A stretch of 64,000 nt of DNA from RHLJ01 sp965247355 (GTDB taxonomy: Bacteria; Bacteroidota; Rhodothermia; Balneolales; Balneolaceae): assembly GCA_965247355.1 (NCBI GenBank), contig OZ252011.1, forward strand, positions 2,232,001-2,296,000, read 5' to 3'. Positions 37,953-47,369 of the stretch are shown here, piece by piece (the stretch's first letter is position 1; each line of letters begins with the position of its first letter). The translations under genes and the position numbers were made by a program. The notes beneath the pieces are model-generated. The model did no database searches and was not told the origin of the DNA. It saw only the letters and a list, made by a program, of their open reading frames with translations.

Positions 37953-39008
37953 TTAAATAATCAGCATTGCATCGCCAAAGGAGAACAGGCGATAATCTTT
38001 TTCTTTAGCCTCTTCGTATGCTTTCATAAGGAAATCATATCCAGCGAAAGCAGCTCCCAACATCAGTAATGTTGATTCAGGACGGTGGAAGTTAGTAATC
38101 AGTGCTTCAGTAATCTTAAACTGATAAGGAGGATAGATGAACTTATCTGTCCAACCAGTTCCCATCTTTGACATACCACTAGCCATCACGCTAGTCTCTA
38201 TTGTACGAACCGCACTCGTTCCAATTGCTACTACTTTATTCTTCTTCTTTTTAAGAGCAATATTAATTTTATCGGAAGTATCTTTTGAGATAAAGTAGTT
38301 TTCAGAGTCCATTCTGTGCTTGGTCAAATCTTCAACCTCCACATTACGGAATGTTCCCCATCCTATATGAAGTGTAATTGGAAGAAACTCTACACCTTTT
38401 TTCTCAATTTTTTCGACTAACTCCGGAGTAAAATGCATACCTGCAGTTGGGGCGGCAACAGCACCCCGCTCTGTTGCAAAAACTGTCTGATAGCGCTCTT
38501 TATCTGCATCTACTGGCTCTCGCTCTATGTACGGAGGCAGTGGCATTTTACCCAACTCATCCAACTTGTCATATAGCTCATCGTTAGGACCTTCATACAG
38601 AAAACGAATTGTTCGTCCACGTGAAGTTGTGTTATCCACTACTTCGGCCATTAATTCATCATCACCTTCGCCGAAATAAAGTTTGTTACCAATCCGGATT
38701 TTCCGGGCAGGCTCAACCAATACATCCCAAAGCATGTTTTCCGGCTGAAGCTCACGAAGCAAAAATACTTCAATATCTGCCTCAGTCTTTTCCTTTTTAC
38801 CATTCAGGCGGGCAGGAAAAACTTTGGTGTTATTGTAGATTACAACATCACCTTCATTCAGATACTCGTGTATGTCAGAAAATTTCTTATGCTCTATTGT
38901 TTGCTCTGCACGATTCAACACCATAAGTTTGGCGGAATCTCGCTTTTTTAAAGGTTCTTCAGGTACATTCAGTCCTTCAATCTCGTATCTAAAATCGGTG
39001 AGTTTCAT
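37953..39008 (-). CDS. queA: S-adenosylmethionine:tRNA ribosyltransferase-isomerase
   Basis: 351 residues. It transfers ribose from SAM to preQ1-modified tRNA, the penultimate step class of queuosine synthesis. The signatures VVIYNNTKVFPARL, TVFATERGAVAAPTAGMHF and HIGWGTFRNVEVEDLTKHRM are all present, as is LITNFHRPESTLLML near the end. First gene of a tight four-gene operon with ispD, ispF and dedA; tRNA-Tyr, one of its target tRNAs, is encoded about 2 kb downstream. Confidence 0.97.
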   Translation of the reverse strand: MKLTDFRYEIEGLNVPEEPLKKRDSAKLMVLNRAEQTIEHKKFSDIHEYLNEGDVVIYNNTKVFPARLNGKKEKTEADIEVFLLRELQPENMLWDVLVEPARKIRIGNKLYFGEGDDELMAEVVDNTTSRGRTIRFLYEGPNDELYDKLDELGKMPLPPYIEREPVDADKERYQTVFATERGAVAAPTAGMHFTPELVEKIEKKGVEFLPITLHIGWGTFRNVEVEDLTKHRMDSENYFISKDTSDKINIALKKKKNKVVAIGTSAVRTIETSVMASGMSKMGTGWTDKFIYPPYQFKITEALITNFHRPESTLLMLGAAFAGYDFLMKAYEEAKEKDYRLFSFGDAMLII

Positions 39009-39170
39009 CTCTCCTCAGCTTGTTTTTGGAGTGTTAGTTTACTTTTTCGAAAAGAGAGCAAAAATAGTGTTTTTTTTGATGTATATCAATGTAGCTATAC
39101 AGTTACCTTTTTTTGGAAAAAGCTTTTGATATAAAGTAAACTAATTGCCGCTCACTAACGTTGCCCAATT

Positions 39171-39536
39171 ATGAATTCACGATTACTCCTTACTTTCAGC
39201 TTTTGCCTTCTGATTTTTAGCATATCAAATGCCCAACTTAGAAAAGATCTGGAGGCTAATTTTAGCAAAACAGGACCTGTTCTGAATAGCGATACTACGT
39301 TGAGTAATTCATTATTCCAGACCAGTGTAACCCAGAGTATCTCTTTAGTTAATCATTCCAGCAAAGGATCTTTTTCTGACAGGTTTTCCTCTGAGTGGAC
39401 CCTTCCCCCAACTTTTAAGTACATCAATTCAGGATCTTATAATTCTACTTTAGCATTAAATCCTGAAGACAATTTTGCTCAAGTCGTTGGCAAGCTGGGA
39501 ATGTTCTATGCCTGGAATAAGATTTTTAAGAATTGA
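39171..39536 (+). CDS. Small secreted protein, related to the next gene
   Basis: 121 residues, no known family. Signal peptide RLLLTFSFCLLIFSISNA followed by QLRKDLEANFSKTGPVLNSD. The next gene's product begins its mature part QLRSDLSSPYDYSGPIIN, so the two are related, sharing A-QLR-DL and a GP-N motif and an alternating beta pattern. The protein is Ser/Thr/Asn-rich and may be a small surface or beta-rich envelope protein. Divergent from queA across 162 bases. Confidence 0.7.
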   Translation: MNSRLLLTFSFCLLIFSISNAQLRKDLEANFSKTGPVLNSDTTLSNSLFQTSVTQSISLVNHSSKGSFSDRFSSEWTLPPTFKYINSGSYNSTLALNPEDNFAQVVGKLGMFYAWNKIFKN

Positions 39537-39653
39537 TTACTTTTACAACATCACAAAAATTAACGATTCGATGAAGAACATAAGTTTATTATTTACCTTC
39601 AATTCGTTATAATGCGCATTCAGTCTTGGTGTTCATTTATAATTCAGGAGACC

Positions 39654-40187
39654 ATGAAAAGAACTCTACTATCATTCATTTTACTTTCATTTTTACTAGT
39701 TGGAACCGTTAATGCTCAATTGCGGTCTGACTTATCTTCGCCATATGATTATAGTGGTCCTATTATAAACAGGAGTGCTCCTACTGTAGAGTCAGGCTTG
39801 AATCGTTTTTTCAATAGTATTGAAATGGGGCATTCATACAGCATGAGTTTTTCTTCCTTTGGTGGAGGGTATCAAAATGTGAACGCTTACACTAATACGT
39901 TAACATTTGATATCAGCCCAAAAATGGACGGGCGTGTTGATGTATCTTTTCTACACTCTCCATTTGGGAATAACTTAGCTCAGGGGCAAACCAGTTTTCA
40001 AAATCAGGTAGTTATACGAAATGCAGAACTGAACTATAGAATCAGTGATAACGCAACTATCCGGTTCCAGTATCAACAATTACCTGCGGGATATTATGGA
40101 TACGGCGGATATGGATATGATCCTTTTGGATACAGTCGTTTCGGAAGATACAACAGCAGGTACTCCCGTAATCCTTTTTGGTATTAA
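39654..40187 (+). CDS. Small secreted beta-rich protein, paralogue of preceding gene
   Basis: 177 residues from ATG 39654, chosen because AGGAG lies three bases upstream and it starts a clean signal peptide (MKRTLLSFILLSFLLVGTVNA); an in-frame ATG at 39612 would add an implausible leader. The mature part is beta-patterned (HSYSMSFSSFGGGYQNVN, TLTFDISPKMDGRVDVSFL, AELNYRISDNATIRFQYQ) and ends in a Tyr/Gly/Arg-rich tail (YYGYGGYGYDPFGYSRFG). A small barrel or surface protein is possible; function unknown. Confidence 0.78.
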   Translation: MKRTLLSFILLSFLLVGTVNAQLRSDLSSPYDYSGPIINRSAPTVESGLNRFFNSIEMGHSYSMSFSSFGGGYQNVNAYTNTLTFDISPKMDGRVDVSFLHSPFGNNLAQGQTSFQNQVVIRNAELNYRISDNATIRFQYQQLPAGYYGYGGYGYDPFGYSRFGRYNSRYSRNPFWY

Positions 40188-40198
40188 GAGTTTGTTGA

Positions 40199-40663
40199 AT
40201 GGGTGAAAACCAACCAGAAAAACCTTCCAGTTCCGAAAACCTTTTTTTAAATGCAGCCATAGGATTTCTAAGTATCCTCCTGATTGTACTTTTGGTTGCA
40301 CTTTCAACACGGATTATTTATCCAAGAATTTTTAATCAACGCGTTGAAGCTTCCTCACAACTGATCAGTGAAATTATTCAGATTGAAGTACTAAATGGGT
40401 GTGGAATTCCCGGAATAGCTAACGCCTATACCGGGATATTAAGATCAAATGGATTTGATGTAGTCGAGACAGGAAATTTTGATCACTTTAATCTCGAAAA
40501 AACCATCGTAATTTCCAGAAGTGGTGTTTTGGATAATGCCAAAAGAGTTGCAAGCGCACTTGGAGTTGAACCAATTCACGTGATCAGGGAAGAATCACCA
40601 GACTACTTTTTAGATGTAACCGTGGTAATTGGGCACGATTATGAACAGCTTAACAAAGAATAA
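40199..40663 (+). CDS. Membrane-anchored LytR_C-domain protein
   Basis: 154 residues. Short cytoplasmic N-terminus, one membrane helix at about residues 17-42, then a LytR C-terminal (LytR_C) domain: IQIEVLNGCGIPGIANAYTG, then VVETGNFDHFNLEKTIVISR and DNAKRVASALG. The LytR_C module usually follows a catalytic LytR-CpsA-Psr domain; here it stands alone. It is followed by rsfS with no gap (stop at 40663, next ATG at 40664). Role unknown, possibly cell-wall related. Confidence 0.82.
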   Translation: MGENQPEKPSSSENLFLNAAIGFLSILLIVLLVALSTRIIYPRIFNQRVEASSQLISEIIQIEVLNGCGIPGIANAYTGILRSNGFDVVETGNFDHFNLEKTIVISRSGVLDNAKRVASALGVEPIHVIREESPDYFLDVTVVIGHDYEQLNKE

Positions 40664-41065
40664 ATGACAGATATAAAGAAACCAGCAAATAATCAGTTTA
40701 TAGATGCAAAGCCTGAATCAAAGAAGCTGGTAGAGTTAATTGTTGAGGGATTACAGAAAAGGAAAGCACAGGATATTGTTATTCTGGATGTATCCGAATT
40801 GACTACACTTACTGACTACTTTGTGGTTTGTAGTGGTACTTCAGATACTCAAATTAAAGCTATAGCAGATTCTGTAGAACAAGAATTATTAGAACAGGCA
40901 GGCGAAAAGGCCTGGAAAAAGGAAGGGCTTCAGGCACGTTCTTGGATTATTCTGGACTTCATAAATACCGTTGTTCACGTAATGAGTAAAGAAAAGCGTG
41001 AGTTCTACAATATCGAGCATATGTGGAATGATGCTAAAGTTACGTATATCGAAAATGAAAGCTGA
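40664..41065 (+). CDS. rsfS: Ribosome silencing factor
   Basis: 133 residues. RsfS/Iojap/DUF143 family, binds ribosomal protein L14 and blocks subunit joining when nutrients are short. Landmarks: KKAQDIVILDVSELT-like segment (RKAQDIVILDVSELTTLTDYF), VVCSGTSDTQIKAIADSV, and SWIILDFINTVVHVMSKEKREFY in pieces. Starts immediately after the LytR_C gene and precedes the dehydrogenase by six bases. Confidence 0.95.
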   Translation: MTDIKKPANNQFIDAKPESKKLVELIVEGLQKRKAQDIVILDVSELTTLTDYFVVCSGTSDTQIKAIADSVEQELLEQAGEKAWKKEGLQARSWIILDFINTVVHVMSKEKREFYNIEHMWNDAKVTYIENES

Positions 41066-41071
41066 TCTAAC

Positions 41072-42049
41072 ATGAATAAGCCCCGAATTCTTATCACCGA
41101 ACCCATCCCAAAAACGGTGATTTCATATCTCGAAGAATTCGGTGAAGTCGTTGTTGGTAAAAAGGGTCAATTTAATTCCGAAGACGAATTACTTGATGAA
41201 CTTAATAAGTATGATGCACTTCTATGTATGCTCTCAACTCCAGTAACAGAACAAGTTTTACAATCAGCCCCAAATCTTAAAGTTGTAGCAAACTTTGCAG
41301 TAGGATATAACAACATTGATATCAAAGCTGCATCTGCACTTAATATAAAAGTCGCTAACACTCCCGATGTACTCACAGAAGCTTGTGGTGATTTTGCAAT
41401 GGCTCTGCTGATGGCAACCACCCGTAGTTTCTATCAGGCGGAAACGTATCTGAGAAATGGCAATTTTAATGGATGGGAACCATTAGGTTTTCTTGGAATG
41501 GAATTACGTGGTAAAACTCTGGGCATTATTGGCATGGGTAGAATTGGTCAGGCCTTTGCTCATCGCGCTAAAGCTTTTGGGATGAATATCGTTTACCATA
41601 ACCGATCTAAGTTGCCCAATGAAACTGAAAAAGAGCTGAATTGCTCATTTATTTCTACCGTTGAGGAACTTGCTCGCCAAAGTGATGTATTAAGTTTAAA
41701 CTGCCCATTAACTCCGGAAACTCATCACTTGGTTGATAAAGAAATTCTTTCCATCATGCCCAAACACGCTATCCTCATAAATATTTCCAGAGGACCTGTT
41801 GTTGATGAAGAAGCCTTAGCAGAAGCCCTTCATGCTGGCGAAATTGCCGGGGCTGGCTTAGACGTTTTTGAACATGAACCTGAAGTTCATCCTCAGTTAC
41901 TTACAGCTCCCAATTGCACAATGCTACCTCACATTGCCAGTGCAACTTTCGAAACCAGAGAAGCTATTGGTATGCTTGCTGCCAGTGCAATTAAAAAAGT
42001 ACTTGAAGGAGTTTCTGATTCAGAGATCTCAAATCTGGTTACAGGTTAG
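41072..42049 (+). CDS. D-isomer-specific 2-hydroxyacid dehydrogenase (glyoxylate reductase-like)
   Basis: 325 residues. NAD(P)-dependent oxidoreductase that interconverts 2-oxo and D-2-hydroxy acids. The Rossmann loop is LGIIGMGRIGQAFAHRA, and the catalytic triad is visible as Arg240 (NISRGPVVDEEAL), Glu269 (DVFEHEPEV) and His287 (LPHIASAT). Overall it resembles glyoxylate/hydroxypyruvate reductase, but the exact acid cannot be assigned. Part of the lytR_C-rsfS-dehydrogenase run. Confidence 0.92.
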   Translation: MNKPRILITEPIPKTVISYLEEFGEVVVGKKGQFNSEDELLDELNKYDALLCMLSTPVTEQVLQSAPNLKVVANFAVGYNNIDIKAASALNIKVANTPDVLTEACGDFAMALLMATTRSFYQAETYLRNGNFNGWEPLGFLGMELRGKTLGIIGMGRIGQAFAHRAKAFGMNIVYHNRSKLPNETEKELNCSFISTVEELARQSDVLSLNCPLTPETHHLVDKEILSIMPKHAILINISRGPVVDEEALAEALHAGEIAGAGLDVFEHEPEVHPQLLTAPNCTMLPHIASATFETREAIGMLAASAIKKVLEGVSDSEISNLVTG

Positions 42050-42073
42050 TTACTTTTTTAAGTAGCTTAAATT

Positions 42074-45000
42074 GTGAGTGCTTTAAACAAAAATAGAACC
42101 CTAATCCTCTTCGGATTGCTTTGTATACTTGCTCTTGGGTATAGTTTGTTTGAATGGCTGAACTATCAAAATGCGCCACAGAAAAATGAAATTATCTCTC
42201 TTGCCGAAGAATCAGTTGAATCTGCTTCCGAGAATTTCAGGCAATTCGTATTCGACTTTACTAACAATTCTACTTCTTTCACTAACGAGTTAAAAACAGC
42301 AGTTGAGAATAATGAAAGTCTGGAGTCTGTTTTTGAAGCAGTGCATCAAGATGACTTATTTTGGGGTTCTGTTATTTTCAAAGAAAATAAAAAAATAGCC
42401 TGGAATGGATTTATTCCAGACAGCCTACCCGATAAAGTATATAAGCAGGATGAATCCCTGTACGTATCTATTGATACAGATAATAATGTAACCTACATAT
42501 TTAGCTTAATTCCCTTTTTTGTTGAAAGCCAGGATTCCGTAGTACGTTATGATGTATATAATCAGGTTAAAATTTCTCAGGAAAATATCCTCACTATTGG
42601 CAAAAACCTTGAGTTATCACCTGAAAAACTCTTTACTAATCCGGAGCAGTATCCCGTACATTTTGATTTTAGTGGGATTAGTACCCCAAACACCATTGCC
42701 TCCTCTGTGATCTTCACCGTAAGTTCAGATTCACTTGGTGAAGTTTATGCTCTGCCAGAAGGCTTTGAAGAATACGAGGCCTATCATTTCGAAAAGAACG
42801 GTATATGGCGTGCGCTTTTTCTTGTTTGTTTTCTAATGCTCATTGGGGCTTTGACATTTTCTTTCTCTAAAGAGTTAGGCGGTTGGGCAGGCCTTTTTGT
42901 TCAGCTTTCAGTTTATACATGTATCTGGTTACTGATAAAAACGCTTTACCCGCTTATAAATATCCAGGCATTTAATGTCCCGCTATTGGCTAATCTCTAT
43001 CTGGTTAACTACGCAGTTAATTCTATTTACACCTTACTGATTAGCTTTTCGACTACAATTTTCCTTATTACAGAACGAAAGCTGGAGATCTCTTTCAATG
43101 CTGGCGGTTTCCTGATCATGGGAGCGACGCTAAGCGTTTCAGTCGGTGCTACATTTTTTAATTTCTTATCCAACACTACTGGGGTCATTATTAACTCTAA
43201 TATTAAGGTGATGGATCTTGAGTTACTACCTTCTTTCCCTACCCTGATCTTCTACCTTTGCTCAAGTGCTACTTTTATTTCCTTATTTGTTCTTTTCATT
43301 ACTATTTGCTGGTTCATTCTCAAGAACAGCCCCAAAAAAGCATGGTATACTATTTCAGGTTTAACTCTTGGAATAGTAATCTTTGCAATTGTCAGCAAGT
43401 TTGTGTTTGCTCAGGCTAGTGATTCTAACTGGATTGTTGTTATAACTACGCTTTTCATTTTTCTAGCTGGAATTTTTTCTATCTATCTGGTTAGAAAAAA
43501 TTCCAGCTTTATAAAATCTTCGAAACTGAGACCATTAATTTTCATAAGCTATCTGGCAGTTTGTTTTATATACATTGCTTATGCAAGTGGAAATACTGTC
43601 CGGCAGGATTTAAGTATGCTTGAAGCAGCTGATACATTTTCTCTTGATGAGGAAAATCAAATTCAAAACATTACTGTTGACTTACTTCTCTCTTTAGGTA
43701 ATGAGCTTAGTAATTCTCCTCAAAATGCCTTTGACGATGCTTTTTTTGATCAATTTATTGAAGACTTTCTCAAACCGGAATGGCTAAGGTATTCGATTTC
43801 CGTTCAAATTATCGACCCTGATGGAGACCGTTTTACTGACTACACAACCAGCCTTTCTCCTCCACAATGGAGTACTGCATTCAGAATTGATGAGCTTGAA
43901 ATCCCATTTGAAGACGAACAGATTCGGAGAGAAAATCTTCGGCCTGTATTACGTCGTCAACCTATAAATACAATAAATGCCAGTTATTCATCCTTTATTC
44001 GTGGATGGATACCCATTTTTGAAAGTGCAGAATCAGACAGAAGAATCGGTTGGATTTTATGTTCTGTATATGAGGAGCTTCCTCAACTCGATCGGCCACT
44101 TCGTACCGTAATATCATCTCAACAATCAGGAAACTGGGGTGAAACTCTGCTCTCTTCGGAATACGAAAATGGAGTAGCTATTAGAAGTCTGTTAACAGGA
44201 ATCCCACTCGAGATTCCCGAACCCTCTATACTTCCCGAACAAACCAGAATGCAGGTTAACAGGGATTCAATTTATTCAACTTCTTTTTCATACGGAGATG
44301 GTAAAATAAAAGAGCTCTTTATTAAAAAAAGTGAGCAAAATATTGTACGAGTTGCCAGTAGGCAGATAAGTGTAGCACAACATCTGTTTTCATTTCTGAG
44401 ACTATTCTTTGTGCTAACCATTTTAGGCATCTTGTTTATGTTCTTCTTTTCATGGAACCCAAACTGGCAAATTTTCGGATCTTCGCGAAGGTTCAAAGAC
44501 AGACTCATAGATCGCTTTATTTTAGCCAGCCTTGTATGCTTACTGGCCCTTGTTGGAGCTTCCTATTTTGTTCTAACACAACAAAATAATGACGACGTGG
44601 AAGACCAGTTGTTTAGTCGACTCGAAAATCTGGTTTCTAATTTGGAGAGTGAACTTTCATATACAGCATCTGATCCTGCAGAACTTCAAAGAATTACTTC
44701 CATCCTTGATGTAGATGCGTCTCTTTATACAGATGGAGTACTAATGAATTCTACTACATCCCAAATTTTTACCCAGCACTTATTGCCAACTACCATCCCC
44801 TGGAACATATATTCCCGAATACTTAATAATGAGAGTAATCGCGAACTATCTATTGTTGAACTTGATAACCAAGAAATGATGATTGGGTATCAACCCTGGT
44901 TTGATACGGATAATCAAATTGCAGGAATCGCTGCTATCCCTACTTTCCTTAAAGCTCCGAAATTTTATGAGAGATTATTATCTACCACCAGTTATTTAAT

Positions 45001-45922
45001 TGCTTTCTACACGGTAATTTTTGGTCTCTTAATGATGGGTGTTGGCTTTATTTCATCACAACTTACTTCACCTTTAGAAGAAATAAGTAACGCACTTAAG
45101 AGAATTTCTGATGGGGATATGGATACCAAACTTCCAATAAAAAGTGAAGATGAAATAGGCGCCTTAACGAAGGCTTATAACCTGATGGCTAAACGCTTAA
45201 AGACGGTTCAAAAAGAATTAGCCGAAACAGAACGGGAAGCAGCCTGGAAAGAAATGGCCCAACAAATTGCACATGAAATCAAGAACCCTCTTACTCCCAT
45301 GAAGTTAAATCTTCAGCATCTGGAACGGCAACTCGAGTCGACAGGACAAGACCTGAACTCTGTGAAACCTAAGGTGAAAAAAATTGCCGAAAATATGATC
45401 GAGCAAATCGACTCATTAAACAAAATTGCTTCTGATTTCTCAAAATTTGCCAAGCCTGTTGAACATGAATTTACTCAGATTGATCTAAACGATCTCACTC
45501 ATTCAGTTGTGGATATGTACAAGGCAGATGATAGCTTTGCACTAATTACAGATTTTTCAAAAAGGCGACTCCCTATTCTTGGAGCAAAGGAGGAACTAAG
45601 AAGAGTACTTGTCAATCTCATCAAAAATGCGATGGAGTCACTACATGAAAATGGAAAGATCACTGTTTCTACTTTCCCGGACGCAAAGAATATGTATGCT
45701 TTTGTTACCGTAACTGATAACGGGACCGGAATCTCATCAGAGGATCAGGATAAAATATTTGTTCCGAAATTTTCTACTAAATCAAGCGGAACAGGATTAG
45801 GGCTCGCCATTACTAAAAAAATTATTGAAGAACATAATGGAGAAATCAGCTTTATCTCCACTATTGGACAGGGCACTTCCTTTACCATTCGCATCCCTCT
45901 TTCAAAGAAAGTAAAGAAGTAA
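42074..45922 (+). CDS. Very large multi-pass sensor histidine kinase
   Basis: 1282 residues from a GTG start. One N-terminal membrane helix precedes an extracytoplasmic region (about 30-240), followed by a block of about eight membrane helices (240-500), another extracytoplasmic region (510-760), a helix near 770, another near 815, a third sensor region, and a last helix near 975. After that come HAMP (SPLEEISNALKRISDGDMD), a HisKA box with AHEIKNPLTPMKLNLQHLE (phospho-acceptor His1067), and HATPase_c with NLIKNAMES, VTDNGTGIS and GTGLGLAITKKI. The kinase core looks NtrY-like. No response-regulator gene is adjacent, so it is an orphan. It follows the dehydrogenase by 24 bases. Confidence 0.93.
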   Translation: MSALNKNRTLILFGLLCILALGYSLFEWLNYQNAPQKNEIISLAEESVESASENFRQFVFDFTNNSTSFTNELKTAVENNESLESVFEAVHQDDLFWGSVIFKENKKIAWNGFIPDSLPDKVYKQDESLYVSIDTDNNVTYIFSLIPFFVESQDSVVRYDVYNQVKISQENILTIGKNLELSPEKLFTNPEQYPVHFDFSGISTPNTIASSVIFTVSSDSLGEVYALPEGFEEYEAYHFEKNGIWRALFLVCFLMLIGALTFSFSKELGGWAGLFVQLSVYTCIWLLIKTLYPLINIQAFNVPLLANLYLVNYAVNSIYTLLISFSTTIFLITERKLEISFNAGGFLIMGATLSVSVGATFFNFLSNTTGVIINSNIKVMDLELLPSFPTLIFYLCSSATFISLFVLFITICWFILKNSPKKAWYTISGLTLGIVIFAIVSKFVFAQASDSNWIVVITTLFIFLAGIFSIYLVRKNSSFIKSSKLRPLIFISYLAVCFIYIAYASGNTVRQDLSMLEAADTFSLDEENQIQNITVDLLLSLGNELSNSPQNAFDDAFFDQFIEDFLKPEWLRYSISVQIIDPDGDRFTDYTTSLSPPQWSTAFRIDELEIPFEDEQIRRENLRPVLRRQPINTINASYSSFIRGWIPIFESAESDRRIGWILCSVYEELPQLDRPLRTVISSQQSGNWGETLLSSEYENGVAIRSLLTGIPLEIPEPSILPEQTRMQVNRDSIYSTSFSYGDGKIKELFIKKSEQNIVRVASRQISVAQHLFSFLRLFFVLTILGILFMFFFSWNPNWQIFGSSRRFKDRLIDRFILASLVCLLALVGASYFVLTQQNNDDVEDQLFSRLENLVSNLESELSYTASDPAELQRITSILDVDASLYTDGVLMNSTTSQIFTQHLLPTTIPWNIYSRILNNESNRELSIVELDNQEMMIGYQPWFDTDNQIAGIAAIPTFLKAPKFYERLLSTTSYLIAFYTVIFGLLMMGVGFISSQLTSPLEEISNALKRISDGDMDTKLPIKSEDEIGALTKAYNLMAKRLKTVQKELAETEREAAWKEMAQQIAHEIKNPLTPMKLNLQHLERQLESTGQDLNSVKPKVKKIAENMIEQIDSLNKIASDFSKFAKPVEHEFTQIDLNDLTHSVVDMYKADDSFALITDFSKRRLPILGAKEELRRVLVNLIKNAMESLHENGKITVSTFPDAKNMYAFVTVTDNGTGISSEDQDKIFVPKFSTKSSGTGLGLAITKKIIEEHNGEISFISTIGQGTSFTIRIPLSKKVKK

Positions 45923-45945
45923 TTCTCTGGGAACTTCCTTACCAT

Positions 45946-47307
45946 ATGCGCTCATTTGTTGGAGCTTTGAAAACATATCTTCCAGACATAAAAAAAGAAT
46001 CCTCAACCTTACTCAAAATTGGAGTTCCTATCGTTGGGACTCAGTTACTTGGGATGGGACTTACTGTAACCGATACGATTATGGCGGGCAGGTTATCAGC
46101 GGCTGATTTGGCCGGGGTCGCCGTGGGGAACGCATTGTATCAACCGGTTACTTTATTTGGGATGGCTACACTTGTAGCCATCAATCCGATTGTTTCTCAA
46201 TATTTGGGCGCCCGTAAATTCTTTGAAATTGGCAAAAGTGCCCGGCAAATGCTCTGGCTGGTCTTTTTTCTTACAATTCCTTCTTTTTTTCTGGTTAGAA
46301 ATCTGGACTTCGTGCTTCACTTTGCCGGAGTTGATCAGGAGATTATCCCACTATCCACAAAATATATTAAAGCCGTTGCCTGGGGCATTCCCGGGTTGCT
46401 AATCTTTGCAGGGCTCAGATTTTTTAGTGAAGGACTAGCTATTACCAAGCCAGCAATGTATTTATCTTTGTTAACTCTACTCCTGAATATTCCTGCCGAT
46501 TATATTTTGATGTATGGAAAGTTGGGTTTTCCTGCCATGGGTGCAGAAGGTACCGGCTACGCGACTACTATAGTACAATTAGCGGCTGGCATCTCCATGA
46601 TCCTGTTCACTGTTTCTTTTAAACCCTTTAAACGTTTCAACATCTTTGCCCGTACAAGGGGGCCGGAATGGAAGTACATCAAAGAATTACTTTATGTCGG
46701 ACTTCCAAGTGGTGCTAGCTCCACCCTCGAGATTATGTTATTCGCATCTGTAAGCGTATTAATGGGGACTCTAAGTGTAACTGCATCAGCAGCTCATCAA
46801 ATTTCATTGAGTATTGCCGCTACGGTATTTATGATTCCGTTCGGACTTTCAATGGCTATTTCTCAGCGCGTGGGCTTAGCTGTAGGTCAGGGTTCAATAA
46901 AAAACGCCCGCTTCCGTGGATTCCTTGGAACAGCCGTTTGTACGCTCATCATGGTTTTCACTGCATTTTTGATTTTCACTATTCCCGGACCTATCGTAGG
47001 AATTTATACAAGCGATCCAGAAGTAAAAAAACTCGCTATTTCTCTGGTTTTTATGGCGGGGTTATTCCAGATTTCAGACGGTCTCCAAGTTGGAGGTTAT
47101 GGAGCATTGCGCGGTCTGAAAGACACCAGAGTGCCTATGCTGGTTAACTTTATCTCTTACTGGCTGATCGGTTTTTCTGTAGGATACTATTTAGGAATTC
47201 ACACTGATCTTGGACCAAAGGGACTATGGATCGGGCTGATTTCAGGGCTTTCTGTAGCCGCTATTTTGCACAATCTTAGGTTTCATCTTCTTACGAAAAA
47301 TGCATAA
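45946..47307 (+). CDS. MATE family efflux transporter
   Basis: 453 residues, about 12 membrane helices in two MatE halves. Motifs include VPIVGTQLLGMGLTVTDTIMAGRLS near the start and the second-half counterpart PSGASSTLEIMLFASVSVLMG with ASAAHQIS. MATE proteins export cationic drugs or metabolites driven by Na+ or H+. It lies 23 bases after the histidine kinase and 62 bases before the type III polyketide synthase, so it could export that pathway's product, though the family is also common as a stand-alone gene. The product name beyond MATE is not justified. Confidence 0.93.
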   Translation: MRSFVGALKTYLPDIKKESSTLLKIGVPIVGTQLLGMGLTVTDTIMAGRLSAADLAGVAVGNALYQPVTLFGMATLVAINPIVSQYLGARKFFEIGKSARQMLWLVFFLTIPSFFLVRNLDFVLHFAGVDQEIIPLSTKYIKAVAWGIPGLLIFAGLRFFSEGLAITKPAMYLSLLTLLLNIPADYILMYGKLGFPAMGAEGTGYATTIVQLAAGISMILFTVSFKPFKRFNIFARTRGPEWKYIKELLYVGLPSGASSTLEIMLFASVSVLMGTLSVTASAAHQISLSIAATVFMIPFGLSMAISQRVGLAVGQGSIKNARFRGFLGTAVCTLIMVFTAFLIFTIPGPIVGIYTSDPEVKKLAISLVFMAGLFQISDGLQVGGYGALRGLKDTRVPMLVNFISYWLIGFSVGYYLGIHTDLGPKGLWIGLISGLSVAAILHNLRFHLLTKNA

Positions 47308-47369
47308 CCTATGGCATATCTTTTTTTAACCCTGGGACTTAAATTATAATAAAAGTTGTATCCTGGACT

